Source: JAJRRH01 sp047638815 (GTDB lineage Bacteria; Bacteroidota; Bacteroidia; Flavobacteriales_D; JABDKJ01). From it: a stretch of 5,812 bases of DNA. Where the stretch lies: NCBI GenBank assembly GCA_047638815.1, contig JBLIMR010000099.1, positions 1 through 5,812 on the forward strand, read 5' to 3'. A model generated the notes under the pieces. It was not told where the DNA came from, ran no database searches, and worked only from the letters and a program-made list of their open reading frames with translations. Below, in pieces: positions 4,728 through 5,812 of the stretch. The translations under genes and the position numbers were made by a program. The stretch's first letter is position 1, and each line of letters starts with the position of its first letter.

Positions 4728-5812
4728 ATGAAGCAATTTGTCATCCTAATACTTATCACTTTTTCTTCCGGAATTGTTCTTATCGGTCAAAATAGTGATG
4801 GAATCCACCGATGTTCAGCAGATGAGCATCATGCGGAATTAATGCAAAATGCGGAATATGCCGCTCAGTACAATTCAAATAAGGCCAGAACTAAAAAGTA
4901 CATTGCTGATAACGCTGTTTTAGGTAAAATGCCCCCTTGTGCCAATCCTTGGTTGATACCGGTGGCTGTGCACTACCAAGGAACTGGAATCGATGCTGCC
5001 TGTGCAGAAGAAATGGCATTGGATCAGGTTGAAAGAATGAATCTTGATTTTGCTGGAACGAATACAGATATTGGAGATTGGGCGAATGCTCAAGCATCAG
5101 GTTTTTTAAATGGAATTAACAATAAAGAGTCTTGTATTCAGTTTTGCTTGGCATCTTTAAATCACCCGCCAGGATTTGGACTCAATGATGGAGATTTTGC
5201 AATAACCCTGGATGCAACAACTGGTGATAATGATGCTGCCTGGATGGGATATCTGAATTTTTGGGTGAGAGATGTACCGGAACCTACTAACCCAGCAGTT
5301 TTGGGATATTCACCTCTGGGGGGAACGCTTGATGGTAGTGGTGTTACCTGTAGAACAAGTTCTTTTGGTTCGGTTAGTTGCGGTGGTAATACTGTTAATC
5401 CACCATTTAACCTAGGCAGAACAATTACTCATGAAGTGGGACATTATTTTTCTCTAAATCATCCGTTTGGTGCAGGATGTGTAACTGATGCTGATGGTAT
5501 AGCTGACACACCGATCACCTCAGATCCATTCTATGGTTGCCCAAACTTTGGAGATGACACATGCACTGATCCAGTGCTTTGGATGTCATACATGGATTAC
5601 GTTGATGATGCATGCATGTATATGTTCTCTGAAGGGCAAATTGATCAAATGGAGGCTCATGTCAATGCCAATTTATTGGATGAAATATCAGCTGGAGTCA
5701 CAAAATGTCAAGAAGCTGCATGTATCAATTATCTTGCACATGCGGAATATGTGGACGAATCGTGTGATGGTTTCGATGGAGAAATAACCATGTCTGTAAT
5801 AACAGGAGTTGC
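4728..5812 (+). CDS. Secreted M43-family (pappalysin-like) zinc metalloprotease, 3' end outside window
   Basis: 361 residues are visible and the frame is open at the window edge. A signal peptide (MKQFVILILITFSSGIVLIG) is followed by a short propeptide. The propeptide contains RCSADEHHAELMQNAEYAAQY, where C29 resembles the cysteine-switch residue known to keep ulilysin-type M43 zymogens latent. The catalytic domain spans about 60-320. The zinc site is HEVGHYFSLNH, with ligands H235, H239 and H245 and general base E236. The methionine turn is SYMDY (M289), followed by DDACMYMFSEGQIDQM, a block typical of M43. The metzincin consensus glycine of HExxHxxGxxH is serine here (S242). After the catalytic domain, DESCDGFDGEITMSVITGV (343-361) looks like the start of a SprB-type repeat. 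A multidomain surface or secreted protein, probably ending in a T9SS sorting domain, is therefore likely. ATG 4728 is chosen for the signal peptide. The substrate is unknown. Confidence 0.9.
   Translation, partial: MKQFVILILITFSSGIVLIGQNSDGIHRCSADEHHAELMQNAEYAAQYNSNKARTKKYIADNAVLGKMPPCANPWLIPVAVHYQGTGIDAACAEEMALDQVERMNLDFAGTNTDIGDWANAQASGFLNGINNKESCIQFCLASLNHPPGFGLNDGDFAITLDATTGDNDAAWMGYLNFWVRDVPEPTNPAVLGYSPLGGTLDGSGVTCRTSSFGSVSCGGNTVNPPFNLGRTITHEVGHYFSLNHPFGAGCVTDADGIADTPITSDPFYGCPNFGDDTCTDPVLWMSYMDYVDDACMYMFSEGQIDQMEAHVNANLLDEISAGVTKCQEAACINYLAHAEYVDESCDGFDGEITMSVITGV

Noticed and set aside
4829..5750. Repeated ATGCGGAAT strings in the protease gene (near 4832, 4850 and 5740)
   Set aside because: They encode the similar short peptides HAEL, NAEY and HAEY in frame, in unrelated domains; too short and irregular to be a repeat element.
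5533..5787. Plus-strand open frame of 84 codons inside the protease gene
   Set aside because: It lies fully within the M43 coding frame, which carries the methionine turn and family motifs there; the alternative frame has no recognisable content.

Overview
The window looks like chromosomal DNA from a member of the Bacteroidota. The DNA is AT-rich, genes carry Bacteroidota-type TAnnTTTG promoter elements rather than strong Shine-Dalgarno sites, and two proteins are of kinds typical of that phylum: a short secreted protein of the 'TIGE...QGFHQ' type, and an M43 metalloprotease that runs into what looks like a SprB-type repeat. I cannot place it below phylum from the sequence alone.

Layout. Positions 17-241 (minus) encode a short signal-peptide protein that is probably a frameshifted remnant of a T9SS-sorted protein. 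A 157-bp divergent intergenic region follows, with a candidate -7 box on each strand and an inverted repeat over the plus-strand box. Positions 399-2771 (plus) hold a tight two-gene operon, edd then eda, the two defining enzymes of the Entner-Doudoroff pathway. Edd dehydrates 6-phosphogluconate to KDPG, and Eda splits KDPG into pyruvate and glyceraldehyde 3-phosphate. Eda stops about 25 residues early, 4 bp from the convergent stop of the next gene.

Positions 2776-3171 (minus) encode an acidic 131-residue protein that I do not recognise. Positions 3295-4506 (minus) encode a Bcr/CflA-type MFS exporter. It lies upstream of the acidic gene on the same strand, and a candidate separate promoter lies between them. 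A 221-bp divergent region follows, containing an 18-bp near-perfect dyad that resembles a repressor operator. From 4728 to the window end (plus) is the N-terminal part of a secreted M43-family zinc metalloprotease.

Only edd and eda clearly work together. The exporter, the acidic protein and the protease show no evident link to sugar catabolism or to one another. I see no rRNA, tRNA, CRISPR array, insertion sequence or phage gene, and no strong sign of a new multi-gene system. The points most worth a second look are the shortened Eda with its palindromic convergent stop junction, the frameshift at the left edge, the two dyads in the divergent promoter regions, and the altered zinc motif of the protease.
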